This document shows, piece by piece, positions 44,892 through 53,720 of a stretch of 64,000 nucleotides of DNA. Positions within the stretch are counted from its first letter, which is position 1. Every line of letters begins with the position of its first letter. The notes beneath the pieces are model-generated. The model was not told the origin of the DNA. It saw nothing but the letters and a program-made list of their open reading frames with translations, and did no database searches. This stretch comes from Bosea sp. Tri-49 (GTDB lineage: Bacteria; Pseudomonadota; Alphaproteobacteria; Rhizobiales; Beijerinckiaceae). The position numbers and the translations under genes were made by a program. The stretch spans positions 3,842,501-3,906,500 of the forward strand of contig NZ_CP017946.1 of the NCBI RefSeq assembly GCF_003952665.1, written 5' to 3'.

Positions 44892-45760
44892 CACAAGCGC
44901 GACGGCACCAGCACGACGCTCCTGATGGAACCACCGCCGGCGCGGCCAGGCCGACCGAGATCGATGGCGAATTTCAGGTGAAACTGCCTGATGGCGCCAT
45001 GTTGCGCGCGCTGTCGCAGGGCCAGGGTCGACCGCTGCTGCTGGTCAGCGGGCTCGCCGGCAGCGCCGCCTTCTGGGACGACAATGCCGCGACGCTCGCG
45101 CGCTCCTTCAAGGTGCTGCGCTTCGATCAGCGCGGGATCGGCGCCAGCGACCGCGGCAGCGCGCCCTGCACGATCGATCAGTTGGCGCGTGACTGCCTCG
45201 CCGTGCTCGATGCCGCTGGCATCGAACGCGCCACCGTCCTCGGCCACTCGACCGGCGGCTGCATCGGCCTGTCTCTGGCACGCCAGGCGCCGGAGCGGCT
45301 CGACGGGCTGATCATCAGCGGCGGCTGGTTGAAGCAGAACCGCTATATGACCGCGCTGTTCGAGACCCGCCTTGCCATCCTCGACCAGCATCCGCGCGCC
45401 TATGCGGCGACTGCAGCGCTGATGACCTATCCACCGACCTGGCTCGAAGCGCATTGGAGCGTCTACGAGACGGCGGTCGCGACGGCACCGGAAACCCCGG
45501 AGGCGAAGCAGATCGTGCGCGAGCGCATCGACGCGCTGCGCTCCTTCGACGGATCGAGTTGGGCCGGCGAGATCGACGTGCCGACGCTGATCCTCGGCAC
45601 CCGCGACGACATGATCGTACCCGCCTTCCTGCAGGAGGAGCTCGCGGCCGCCATGCCCGGGGCACGCAAGACGCTGCTCGATTCAGGCGGGCACTTCTTC
45701 CCGATCTCCCGCCCGGATGCCTTCACCGCCAACGTGGCCGAGTGGATCGGGGCCCTGTAG
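44888..45760 (+). CDS. Alpha/beta hydrolase (RutD/esterase-like)
   Basis: The 290-aa product has an alpha/beta-hydrolase fold with oxyanion segment LVSGLAGSAAFWDD, the RFDQRGIGASDR strand, nucleophile Ser in LGHSTGGCIGL, the acid Asp in LILGTRDDMIVP and His in DSGGHFFP. It resembles the aminoacrylate hydrolase RutD and 3-oxoadipate enol-lactonase-like enzymes. Substrate is not determined. Confidence 0.88.
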   Translation: MTQARRHQHDAPDGTTAGAARPTEIDGEFQVKLPDGAMLRALSQGQGRPLLLVSGLAGSAAFWDDNAATLARSFKVLRFDQRGIGASDRGSAPCTIDQLARDCLAVLDAAGIERATVLGHSTGGCIGLSLARQAPERLDGLIISGGWLKQNRYMTALFETRLAILDQHPRAYAATAALMTYPPTWLEAHWSVYETAVATAPETPEAKQIVRERIDALRSFDGSSWAGEIDVPTLILGTRDDMIVPAFLQEELAAAMPGARKTLLDSGGHFFPISRPDAFTANVAEWIGAL

Positions 45761-45854
45761 CGGCTGTTAGCGACCACCGCGACGAACTGCCCCGTATCCA
45801 ACCGGGTAGGCCGCGCTATCTCAGAAGGCGTCTAAGTCGAAGAAGGACGACCCG

Positions 45855-46244
45855 ATGAGACTGATCGCCAGCGCCACCCTGCTTGCCCTCACCGCGATTG
45901 CCGCTTCCCCCGCCTCAGCGCAGGACATCTCCGCCGGCGAACGCTCCTGGAACAAGTGCCGCGCCTGCCACCAGATCGGCGAAGGCGCCAAGAACCTGGT
46001 CGGCCCGCAGCTTAACGGGCTGTTCGGCCGCCATACCGGCGAGGTCGAGGGCTACAGCTATTCGACCGCCAACAAGGGCGCCAACATCACCTGGGACGAG
46101 GCCGTCTTCGCCGACTACATCAAGGATCCCAGGGCCAAGATCCCCGGCACCAAGATGGTCTTCGCCGGCATCAAGAACGAGAAGGAAATCGCGGATCTCA
46201 CCGCCTTTCTCAAGCAATACGGCAAGGACGGCAAGAAGATGTGA
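45855..46244 (+). CDS. Class I c-type cytochrome (cytochrome c2-like)
   Basis: The 129-aa product has a signal peptide ending SASAQD, haem attachment C35-R-A-C38-H39 and axial Met 101 in IPGTKMVF. It is a periplasmic electron carrier of the mitochondrial-type cytochrome c family. It stands alone between a hydrolase and a NUDIX gene. Confidence 0.94.
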   Translation: MRLIASATLLALTAIAASPASAQDISAGERSWNKCRACHQIGEGAKNLVGPQLNGLFGRHTGEVEGYSYSTANKGANITWDEAVFADYIKDPRAKIPGTKMVFAGIKNEKEIADLTAFLKQYGKDGKKM

Positions 46245-46497
46245 ACGCAGGCGAGGCGCGCAGACCTCGCCCGCTCCCGGACCTCGACAACCAAGTGGCG
46301 CAAGCCCGGATCGTCCGGATCACCATTTCGCGAGGCGGGCGGGGCGGATAGTCATCAGCGCCACCCACGCGACGGCGAGCGCACTCGGCGGCCGCCCGAA
46401 GCCGGAGAAGAATTGCCGGCTATACAATCCACTGGCGAGTTCATATGCGAATCACCATATGCTGCCGCTTGGGCAGGCGACGTGGAGGTCGGCAAGA

Positions 46498-46944
46498 GTG
46501 GCAAAGGCGGCAGCCGGCAAGCGGGCGGCAGAGCCGAAGGTGCAGATCGGCGCCATACCGTACCGGCACAGGCCGGATGGCATCGTCGAGATCATGCTGG
46601 TGACGACGCGGGAGACGCAGCGCTGGATCGTGCCGAAAGGCTGGCCGATCCGCGGGCTAAAAGGCCATGAAGCCGCGGCGCGCGAAGCCATGGAGGAAGC
46701 CGGCCTCATCGGCGAGGTCGGCAAGAAGCCCGTTGGTCGCTACATCTACTGGAAACGGCGCGCGCGCGATTTCGTGCTGTGCAAGGTCAGGCTCTATCTG
46801 CTCGCGGTGAAGGACCAGCTTCCGACCTGGCCCGAACAGGAACAGCGCCGCTGCCAATGGTTCACCCAGGCCGATGCAGCCGACCTCGTCGACGAGCCGG
46901 CACTGGGCGCGATCCTTCGCAGCCTGAAGTTCAAGGCACCCTGA
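46498..46944 (+). CDS. NUDIX hydrolase (diphosphoinositol-phosphatase-like group)
   Basis: The 148-aa product has a NUDIX-type region RWIVPKGWPIRGLKGHEAAAREAMEEAGLIG. The REAMEEAG core is conserved, while the first Gly/Glu part is a variant seen in this bacterial subgroup. The predicted role is cleavage of a nucleoside diphosphate-linked compound. GTG 46498 follows a GGAGG at 46484-46488. ATG 46459 would add 13 residues, and the longer frame from 45883 overlaps the cytochrome gene and is a shadow. Confidence 0.82.
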   Translation: MAKAAAGKRAAEPKVQIGAIPYRHRPDGIVEIMLVTTRETQRWIVPKGWPIRGLKGHEAAAREAMEEAGLIGEVGKKPVGRYIYWKRRARDFVLCKVRLYLLAVKDQLPTWPEQEQRRCQWFTQADAADLVDEPALGAILRSLKFKAP

Positions 46945-46952
46945 CGGCTATT

Positions 46953-47690
46953 TCAACGCGCATCGTGGAAGATCAGCCCGGTCGTATAGCGCTCGCCCGA
47001 ACGCACCCGACTGACGCCATGGCGCAGATTGACGCGATAGGCCCCGCGCGTCCCCTGTACCGGCCGGTGCTGCACGGCGAAGATCGCAGCCTCGCCCTGT
47101 CGCAGCGGCACCACCTCGGGCCGTGACTGCATGCGCGGGCGCTGCTCGACCAGAGTGAACTCGCCGCCAGTGAAATCCCGGTCCGGCTCGGAGAGCAGGA
47201 TCACCATCTGGAACGGGAAGAACAGGTCGCCATAGAGGTCTTGGTGCAGGCAGTTGTAGTCGCCGGCGCCGTATTTCAGCAGCAGCGGCGTCGGCCGCTC
47301 CTGACCTTGCGCATGGCAGAGCGCGAGGAAGTCGCCGAGCCTCTCCGGATAGCGCTGGTCGATGCCGAGCGCCGCATTCCAGCGATTGGCGATCGGCGCG
47401 AGGCGGGCATAGATCAGCGGACGCAGCGCCGCGATCACATCCGGCAACGGATAGGCGAAATACTGGTATTCGCCGCGGCCGAAACCATGACGCGCCATGA
47501 CGATGCGACTGCGGAAGTGTCGAGGCTCGGCATAGAGCCCGCTCAGCGCAGCGCAGGTGCCTGGATCGAGCAGCGGCCCGGTCAAGCCGACACCGTGCTC
47601 GTCGAGCTCATTCTCGATCCGCTGCCAGTCCAGGGCCGTGACGGCCGCTTCCATCGTTTGCTTACCCGCCTTACGGAGTGCCGCCGCCAT
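46953..47690 (-). CDS. 2-oxoglutarate/Fe(II) oxygenase
   Basis: The 245-aa product shows the facial triad H149-Q-D151 (NCLHQDLYG) and distal H208 (AVQHRPVQG), with R219 in YRVNLRHG to bind 2-oxoglutarate. It belongs to the prolyl-4-hydroxylase-like 2OG-Fe(II) group. An internal Met at residue 13 is an alternative start. Substrate is unknown. Confidence 0.87.
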   Translation of the reverse strand: MAAALRKAGKQTMEAAVTALDWQRIENELDEHGVGLTGPLLDPGTCAALSGLYAEPRHFRSRIVMARHGFGRGEYQYFAYPLPDVIAALRPLIYARLAPIANRWNAALGIDQRYPERLGDFLALCHAQGQERPTPLLLKYGAGDYNCLHQDLYGDLFFPFQMVILLSEPDRDFTGGEFTLVEQRPRMQSRPEVVPLRQGEAAIFAVQHRPVQGTRGAYRVNLRHGVSRVRSGERYTTGLIFHDAR

Positions 47691-47813
47691 GTTCCACGTC
47701 CTTCACCGGTCCTGTCGGCGGCGATCAAACGCGTCGGCGGCGGCTCGCGACACCCGGTTTCTGCCCGGCAGGAAGCCGTCCAAGCCGTCGCGGCAATCCA
47801 CAAAAGTAACCGC

Positions 47814-47844
47814 TTGACCTTCCCATGATGGGAAGGTGTAGCCA
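47814..47844 (+). promoter_or_regulatory. CueR/HmrR-type promoter-operator of copA
   Basis: -35 TTGACC (47814-47819) and -10 TAGCCA (47839-47844) are 19 bp apart. A perfect palindrome, ACCTTCCC-ATGAT-GGGAAGGT (47817-47837), spans the spacer. This is the classical CueR-family operator, and a CueR-like protein is encoded directly after copA. Confidence 0.92.
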
Positions 47845-47875
47845 TCTTCCAACGAGAGAAGGAAGGTGATGCGTC

Positions 47876-50416
47876 ATGACGATGCATGCGAAGCGTGAAG
47901 CGCCCGCAAGCGGGCAGAGCACGATCGATATTCCCGTCGACGGGATGACCTGCGCGTCCTGCGTCGGACGGGTGGAAAAGGCGATCTCCGCCGTTCCGGG
48001 CGTCAGCGAGGCTCAAGTCAACCTGGCAACCGGCAAGGCCCGGGTGACGCTGGCCGGCGGCAGCGCCGAGGCGGTGGCCGAAGCGATCCGCGGCGCCGGC
48101 TACGAACCAGGCGCGACCGATATCACCCTTGCGATCTCGGGAATGACCTGCGCTTCCTGCGTCGGCCGGGTCGAGAAGGCGCTGCGCGCCGTCCCGGGCG
48201 TGCTCAACGCCGAAGTCAATCTCGCGACCGAGCGAGCCACCGTCCGGATCGCCGATGGCAGCATCACGCCGGCACTCGTCGCGGCCGTCAGCGTCGCCGG
48301 CTACGAGGCCAAGCCGCTCGACGAAGGGCGCAGCGACGACGGCGATGCCGCCGCGCGCCGCGAGGCGGAGCAGAATGCGCTCGGTCGCGCAGTCGTCGTC
48401 GCGGCACTGGGGACGCTGCCGCTGCTGGTGCTCGAGATGGGGCCGCATCTGAGCGAAGCCTTCCATCACTGGCTCTACGCCCGCGTCGACGCCTTTGTGC
48501 TGAAGCTCATCGCCTTCGGCCTCACCACCATCGTTCTGTTCGGGCCGGGCCTGCGCTTCTTCCTGAAGGGCTGGCCGGCGCTGATGCGGGCTGCGCCCGA
48601 CATGAACGCGCTGGTCATGCTCGGCGCCGGGGCGGCCTATGCCTATTCCGTGGTCGCGACCTTCGCGCCGGACTGGCTGCCGGCCGGCACGGACTACACC
48701 TATTTCGAGACCGGGGCGGTGATCGTCACGCTGATACTGCTCGGGCGCTGGTTCGAGGCCCGTGCCAAGGGCCGGACCAGCGAGGCGATCAAGCGGCTGG
48801 TCCAGTTGCAGGCGCGCTCGGCCCGCGTGCTGCGCGACGGCGTCGAGAGCGAGATCGCGATCGAGCATGTCCGGGTTGGCGATCTCGTGCTGGTCCGGCC
48901 GGGCGAGAAGATCCCGGTGGACGGCGAGGTCGTCGAGGGCGTGTCCTATGTCGACGAGGCGATGGTAACGGGCGAGCCGGCACCCGCCCATAAGAGCGTC
49001 GGCTCCAGCGTGATCGGCGGCACCATCAACCGCAACGGCGCGCTGCGCTTCCGGGCGGAGAAGGTCGGCGCCGACACGCTGCTCGCCCAGATCCTGCGCA
49101 TGGTCGAGCAGGCGCAGGGCGCCAAGCTGCCGATTCAGGCGCTGGTCGACCGCGTCACCAACTGGTTCGTGCCGGCAGTGATCGCCGTCGCGCTGCTGAC
49201 CTTCGCGACATGGCTCGCCTTCGGCCCCTCGCCCGCACTGACCTATGCGCTGGTCAATGCCGTCGCGGTGCTGATCGTCGCCTGCCCCTGTGCCATGGGC
49301 CTGGCCACCCCGACCTCGATCATGGTCGGCACCGGCCGCGCCGCCGAGCTCGGCATCCTGTTCCGCCAGGGCGCGGCACTGCAGGGCCTGAGCGAGGTTT
49401 CGACCATTGCCTTCGACAAGACTGGCACGCTGACCAAGGGGCGGCCCGAAGTGACGCGCTTCATCGCTGCCGAGGGCTTCACCGAGGAGGAAGCACTGCG
49501 TGTGGCCGCCTCGGCGGAGAGTGCCTCGGAACATCCTTCCGCCGAGGCGATCGTCGCGGAAGCGAAGCGGCGCGGTCTTGCACTCGCTCCGGCCGCCGAT
49601 TTCGCGGCCGAGCCCGGCCTCGGCATCTCGGCCCGGGTCGAGGGCCGCGCGGTCCTTGTCGGCTCGGCCAGGCTGATGGTCGAGCGTGGCGTCGATGCTG
49701 CGATCTTCGCCGACAAGGCTGCGGCCTCCGCGCGCGATGGCGAAAGCCCGCTCTATGTCGCGATCGACGGCAGGCTTGCCGGCCTCGTCGCCGTGGCCGA
49801 CCAGGCCAAGCCGGGCACGGCAGCCGCGATCGACGCCCTGAAGGCACTCGGCCTGCGCATCGTCATGGTGACCGGCGACAACCGCGCCACCGCCGAGGCG
49901 ATCGCGGCCCGGCTCGGCATCGACGCCGTCGAGGCCGAGGTGCTGCCGACCGACAAGGCCACGATCGTCAAGCGCCTGCAGGCGGGTGGCGGCAAGGTCG
50001 CCTTCGTCGGCGACGGCATCAACGATGCGCCGGCGCTGGCCCAGGCCGATATCGGCATCGCCATGGGTGCCGGCACCGATATCGCGATCGAGAGCGCCGA
50101 TATCGTGTTGATCTCCGGCGATTTGCGCCACGTGCCAGAGGCGATCGGCCTGTCCAAGGCGACGATGGCGAACATCCGCCAGAATCTCGGCTGGGCCTTC
50201 GGCTACAATGTGCTGCTGATCCCGGTCGCGGCCGGGCTGCTCTACCCGCTCTGGGGCGTGCTGATGTCGCCAGTCTTCGCCAGCTTCGCCATGGCCTTCT
50301 CCAGTGTCAGCGTGCTCGCCAACGCGCTCAGGCTGCGTCGCTTCGCGGTGCGGCAGGACATCACTGCGGCAGCGTCAGGCGCAGCTCCGGCCACCGCCTT
50401 TGGGAGGATGGGATGA
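47876..50416 (+). CDS. copA: Cu(I)-exporting P1B-type ATPase with two metal-binding domains
   Basis: The 846-aa product exports Cu+ from the cytoplasm. Two HMA domains carry C26/C29 and C92/C95 (GMTCASC). Membrane helices follow with C470-P-C472 and the [11 protein letters not shown] motif of Cu+ ATPases, phosphorylated D514 in DKTGTLTKG, then TGDN and [11 protein letters not shown] motifs. AAGGAAGG precedes ATG 47876. Transcription is expected from the CueR-type promoter 32 bp upstream. Its stop overlaps the regulator's start. Confidence 0.96.
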   Translation: MTMHAKREAPASGQSTIDIPVDGMTCASCVGRVEKAISAVPGVSEAQVNLATGKARVTLAGGSAEAVAEAIRGAGYEPGATDITLAISGMTCASCVGRVEKALRAVPGVLNAEVNLATERATVRIADGSITPALVAAVSVAGYEAKPLDEGRSDDGDAAARREAEQNALGRAVVVAALGTLPLLVLEMGPHLSEAFHHWLYARVDAFVLKLIAFGLTTIVLFGPGLRFFLKGWPALMRAAPDMNALVMLGAGAAYAYSVVATFAPDWLPAGTDYTYFETGAVIVTLILLGRWFEARAKGRTSEAIKRLVQLQARSARVLRDGVESEIAIEHVRVGDLVLVRPGEKIPVDGEVVEGVSYVDEAMVTGEPAPAHKSVGSSVIGGTINRNGALRFRAEKVGADTLLAQILRMVEQAQGAKLPIQALVDRVTNWFVPAVIAVALLTFATWLAFGPSPALTYALVNAVAVLIVACPCAMGLATPTSIMVGTGRAAELGILFRQGAALQGLSEVSTIAFDKTGTLTKGRPEVTRFIAAEGFTEEEALRVAASAESASEHPSAEAIVAEAKRRGLALAPAADFAAEPGLGISARVEGRAVLVGSARLMVERGVDAAIFADKAAASARDGESPLYVAIDGRLAGLVAVADQAKPGTAAAIDALKALGLRIVMVTGDNRATAEAIAARLGIDAVEAEVLPTDKATIVKRLQAGGGKVAFVGDGINDAPALAQADIGIAMGAGTDIAIESADIVLISGDLRHVPEAIGLSKATMANIRQNLGWAFGYNVLLIPVAAGLLYPLWGVLMSPVFASFAMAFSSVSVLANALRLRRFAVRQDITAAASGAAPATAFGRMG

Positions 50417-50805
50417 ATATCGGACAAGCCGCCGAAGCCTCCGGCGTCAGCGCCAAGATGATCCGCTATTACGAGCAGATCGGGTTGATCGAGCCGCCGG
50501 CGCGCTCGCAATCGGGCTACCGGGTCTATACCGAGCCGAACGTCCATACGCTGCGCTTCGTGCGGCGGGCCCGCAGCCTCGGCTTCTCGGTCGACGAGAC
50601 CGGGGCGCTGCTTGCGCTCTGGCGCGACCGCTCGCGGGCCAGCGCCGACGTGAAACAGCTCGCACTCAAGCATGTCGCGGAGCTGGAAGAAAAAGCCGCC
50701 GCGCTGCAGGCGATGGCGGCGACGCTGCGCCATCTAGCGAGTAATTGTCATGGCGACCAGCGACCGGACTGCCCGATCCTCGACAAGATCGGCGCTCGGA
50801 ACTGA
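50413..50805 (+). CDS. cueR: MerR-family Cu(I)-responsive regulator (CueR/HmrR)
   Basis: The 130-aa product has a winged HTH ([24 protein letters not shown]), the dimerisation helix and the CueR metal loop [13 protein letters not shown], with C112 and C120 numbered exactly as in E. coli CueR. Ser 77, which marks sensing of monovalent ions, is also present. ATG 50413 overlaps the copA TGA (ATGA), so activator and pump are co-expressed and autoregulated. Confidence 0.94.
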   Translation: MNIGQAAEASGVSAKMIRYYEQIGLIEPPARSQSGYRVYTEPNVHTLRFVRRARSLGFSVDETGALLALWRDRSRASADVKQLALKHVAELEEKAAALQAMAATLRHLASNCHGDQRPDCPILDKIGARN

Positions 50806-50842
50806 GCATTTCAGGTCGGACGGGACTGTTTTGCAGTCTGGA

Positions 50843-50880
50843 AAGCAAAACGCCGGAAGCCATTTCTGGCTCCCGGCGTC
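50843..50880 (-). terminator. Intrinsic terminator of the leftward 93-aa gene
   Basis: Read leftward, ACGCCGG-G-AGCCA pairs with TGGCT-T-CCGGCGT (arms 50867-50879 and 50850-50862, one internal mismatch) and runs into GTTTTGCTTT. The hairpin may also slow rightward transcription out of cueR, but no T-run follows on that strand. Confidence 0.7.
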
Positions 50881-50910
50881 TCAAAATTCGGAAAGCGGCA
50901 GAGACGCCGC

Positions 50911-51192
50911 TCAGCGCCGCATCGCCTCGGCGAGGCGCGGCGAGAAGGTCCGAGTCGGCCGGCGGACCACGACGACGGAGCGATTCGGCGTCATCACCGT
51001 GGTGCGGTGCGCGGCCTTACGGATGAAGGGCACGACCTCGGCAACGGGAACGCCCATCAGCTGGGCGGCGAGCTCGGCCTGCTGCTCCGGCGAATCGCTC
51101 ATGCACTGCGCCGCCGTCACCGCCTCTTCCAAGGTCGGCAGTTCGACACGCGGACGCAGGACGCGCGGGGGAGGATTCTTGTATTCGGGCAT
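50911..51192 (-). CDS. Small basic protein of unknown function
   Basis: I do not recognise this 93-aa protein. It starts MPEYKNPPPRVLRPR, has a helical acidic middle with one Cys (TAAQCMSDSPEQQ) and ends very basic (VVVVRRPTRTFSPRLAEAMRR), suggesting nucleic acid or ribosome contact. ATG 51192 follows an AAGGAG site; the longer frame to 51240 is not needed. It has its own terminator and converges on cueR. Confidence 0.7.
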   Translation of the reverse strand: MPEYKNPPPRVLRPRVELPTLEEAVTAAQCMSDSPEQQAELAAQLMGVPVAEVVPFIRKAAHRTTVMTPNRSVVVVRRPTRTFSPRLAEAMRR

Positions 51193-51403
51193 CTCAATGG
51201 CTCCTTGGACGCCTAAAATAGCACTTATTGTGCACTGCACAAGATTGCGTGGATTATTCTCTGCAATGCAACAATCGCAGAGCGGGTTGGCATGCGACTT
51301 GCGCCTTGGGAATGCCTAAAACCGGCAGGAGATTGTTCCCCTCAGAGCTGGTTCCGATTGAGCTGACCTAGTCGGCTTCGGCTTCGGCTCCGCGAGGAGA
51401 GCC

Positions 51404-52831
51404 ATGATCACAGCGGATGCTGCCATGTCTGCGGTGCAAGCCCGTCGGCGGCGCCCACCGGCCCCGGTGCCGGAAGAGCGCGAGTTCGGCCGGCTCGAAC
51501 TGCTGCTGCGCCTGCGCCGCAACCCGTTGACGATCTGGCGAACACGGCATTTCCGCGAGCCGATCGTCGCCGGCGAGGGCCTGTTCGGCTACGGCGTCGT
51601 CGTCTCCGATCCGGACGTCGTCCGGCATGTGCTCGTCGAGAACGCAGCCAACTACCGTAAGGATGATCTCCAGCGCACCATCCTGGCGCCCGGGCTCGGC
51701 GAAGGCTTGCTGACGGCCGAGGGCGAAGTCTGGAAACGGGCGCGGCGGACATTGGCGCCGCTGTTCACGCCGCGCTCGGTCACGGCGTTGGCCGAGCGCA
51801 TGGTCGCACCGGCCGAGCGAACCGTCGCCCGCATGCTACGCCGGCGCAGCGGCCGCATCGTCGATATCTCGGCCGACATGACGCGCGTGACCTACGACAT
51901 CCTGGCCGAGACGATGTTCTCGAACGCGATCGCCGGCGGTGCCGACGCTTTCGGCAAGGCCCTGACGCGCTATTTCGAGACGCAAGGGCGGATCGACCCG
52001 CTCGACGTGCTCGGTGCGCCCGCCTGGCTGCCGCGGGTCGGGCGGTGGATGGCACGACCGGCGATCTCCTTCTTCGAAGCGCAGGTCAAGGCGATCATCG
52101 CCGAGCGGCAAGCACTGCATGCGGGCGGCGGCTGGCAGCCAGAAAAGCCCGACCTACTCGACGCGCTGCTCGCCGCGCGCGATCCCGAGACGGGCACAGG
52201 GCTCAGCGAGGCCGAGGTCGGCGCCAACATCGTCACCTTCATCGGCGCCGGCCACGAGACGACCGCGAACGCCCTGACCTGGTCGCTCTATCTTGTTTCG
52301 CTCGCACCAGACGTGCGCGACACGCTCGAGGCCGAAATCGATGCAGCCGGAGAGGACCTCGCAGCGGCTGCCCTGTCCGGCGAGCGCCTTTCTCTCACCC
52401 GCGCGGTGATCGAGGAGGCGATGCGTCTTTATCCGCCCGTTCCGTCCCTGTCGCGGACGGCACTGGCCGACGATGTCGCCGCCGGGCATTGCGTCATCCC
52501 GAAGGGTGCGCTGGTCGTGATCTCGCCCTATCTCCTGCACCGGCATGAGACGCTATGGCAGGCGCCCGACCGTTTCCGGCCCGAGCGCTTCCTGCCGGGC
52601 GCTCGCGAGGCTATCCCACGCTATGCCTATCTGCCGTTCGGCGCCGGCCCTCGAATCTGCATCGGCCAGCAATTCGCCATGGTGGAAGCGGTGATCGTGC
52701 TTGCCACGCTGCTCCGGCACCTGCGTTTCGACTATGCGAACGAGGAGGCGCCAATGCCGACCCAGCGCATCACACTGCGGCCGCGTGACGGGATGCCGAT
52801 GCGCGTGACGAAACGTCACTCATCGCGGTAA
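51404..52831 (+). CDS. Cytochrome P450
   Basis: The 475-aa haem monooxygenase has the I-helix oxygen-activation motif A282-G-H-E-T-T287, the K-helix ExxR (E338-A-M-R341, followed by LYPPVP), the PERF segment (FRPERFLPG) and the haem-binding loop FGAGPRICIGQ with ligand C419. There is no fused reductase, and no ferredoxin gene nearby, so electron partners are encoded elsewhere. The layout resembles bacterial fatty-acid or terpene hydroxylases of the class with an EEAMRLYPP K-helix. Substrate is unknown. Confidence 0.94.
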   Translation: MITADAAMSAVQARRRRPPAPVPEEREFGRLELLLRLRRNPLTIWRTRHFREPIVAGEGLFGYGVVVSDPDVVRHVLVENAANYRKDDLQRTILAPGLGEGLLTAEGEVWKRARRTLAPLFTPRSVTALAERMVAPAERTVARMLRRRSGRIVDISADMTRVTYDILAETMFSNAIAGGADAFGKALTRYFETQGRIDPLDVLGAPAWLPRVGRWMARPAISFFEAQVKAIIAERQALHAGGGWQPEKPDLLDALLAARDPETGTGLSEAEVGANIVTFIGAGHETTANALTWSLYLVSLAPDVRDTLEAEIDAAGEDLAAAALSGERLSLTRAVIEEAMRLYPPVPSLSRTALADDVAAGHCVIPKGALVVISPYLLHRHETLWQAPDRFRPERFLPGAREAIPRYAYLPFGAGPRICIGQQFAMVEAVIVLATLLRHLRFDYANEEAPMPTQRITLRPRDGMPMRVTKRHSSR

Positions 52832-53196
52832 GGACGCAGCGGACCGCGGCGAATTAACCACAGCTGCCGGAAAAGCATTAAAGATGAACCTCGGGTTTTT
52901 AAAGATGTCGCGCCGCCGACGGCCACCACGACGGAGCAGCGATCACGCGGCAGCCCGTCAGTCCCGGTTTTTGTTGGCTTTCGAGGCAGGTTCGGGTCTG
53001 CGAACATTTTAAAGATTATCGAAATCGTCACAAACTGCGCTGGCTCTTGCCCAGAAATGGCCAATATGGAAGAGATGCCGGGTGTGGCGCCGTATGGTCT
53101 TGCCCGGGTTTTGCGAAACTGGCTCTACCGGATGCAAGAGCTGCCAGATTGCAGGCGCCATGGATTTTGGAAACAATCTTTTACTGGGGTGACGTG
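52832..53196. other. 365-bp intergenic region
   Basis: No supported gene. It contains AT-rich patches unusual for this genome, for example around 52880-52910 and 53007-53035 (TTTTAAAGATTATCG), and likely holds the promoter of the glycine-zipper lipoprotein. An 82-codon leftward frame (52816-53064) and the upstream extension of the lipoprotein frame look like chance. Confidence 0.5.
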
Positions 53197-53652
53197 ATGC
53201 ATGCCAAGACCATGAAAGCCGGAACCATCCTCGTCGCGGGCGCGCTCCTGCTCGGCGGCTGCACCGGGTCGCAGGAACGCGTCGCCGCGGGCGGCGCGAT
53301 GGGCGCCGGCGCGGGCGCCCTGATCGGCGGCGCAGTCGGCGGCGGCCGCGGTGCCCTGATCGGCGCCTTGATCGGCGGCGTTGCCGGTCTCGTCATCGCC
53401 GACGCGATCGAGAAGGAGCGTGCTCGCGAAGCCGCCTACATCGCTGCTCGCTCGGGCGGCTCGAACGTTCAGCGCTTCCGCAATTCGAGCGGCCAGGACG
53501 TCACCGTCCGCGCCCGCACCGTCCGCACCTACAACAACAGCCAGGGCCAGCGCATTCGCGTCGTCGAGCGCAGCGTGACCCGCGAAGGCAAGGCCGCCGG
53601 CACCGACCAGGTCGAGGTCAATCTGGCCACCAACGAAGCCTCCGGCATCTGA
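53197..53652 (+). CDS. Glycine-zipper lipoprotein
   Basis: The 151-aa product has a signal peptide with lipobox LLGGC near residue 22. A glycine-zipper region follows (about 30-70: GGAMGAGAGALIGGAVGGGRGALIGALIGG), of the kind that forms paired membrane helices in outer-membrane or envelope proteins. A basic C-terminal domain (about 75-151) completes it. ATG 53197 follows TGGGGTGA; the upstream frame to 53047 lacks signal features. It is probably envelope-located, with unknown function. Confidence 0.82.
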   Translation: MHAKTMKAGTILVAGALLLGGCTGSQERVAAGGAMGAGAGALIGGAVGGGRGALIGALIGGVAGLVIADAIEKERAREAAYIAARSGGSNVQRFRNSSGQDVTVRARTVRTYNNSQGQRIRVVERSVTREGKAAGTDQVEVNLATNEASGI

Positions 53653-53673
53653 GCCGCGGGCGAAACGAGAACC

Positions 53674-53701
53674 GGTCCTCCCTCGCTTGCGAGGGAGGAC
53701 C
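53674..53701 (+). repeat. Perfect 13-bp hairpin in intergenic space
   Basis: GGTCCTCCCTCGC (53674-53686) and GCGAGGGAGGACC (53689-53701) are perfect inverted copies around TT. No T-run follows, so it is either a repeat-family palindrome or a strong RNA hairpin between the lipoprotein and the 608-aa gene. Confidence 0.7.
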
Positions 53702-53720
53702 CCATGAGTATCGAACCGAG

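Noticed and set aside
46431..46462. Two CATATG sites 8 bp apart upstream of the NUDIX gene as an operator
   Set aside because: Short hexamer palindromes without a matching promoter or regulator; chance is likely.
47582..50131. 849-codon leftward open frame
   Set aside because: Antisense to copA; composition rich in Gly/Asp/Arg/His without structure. copA has complete P-type ATPase motifs.
52816..53064. 82-codon leftward frame downstream of the P450 gene
   Set aside because: No ribosome site or family signature, and it overlaps the P450 3' end.
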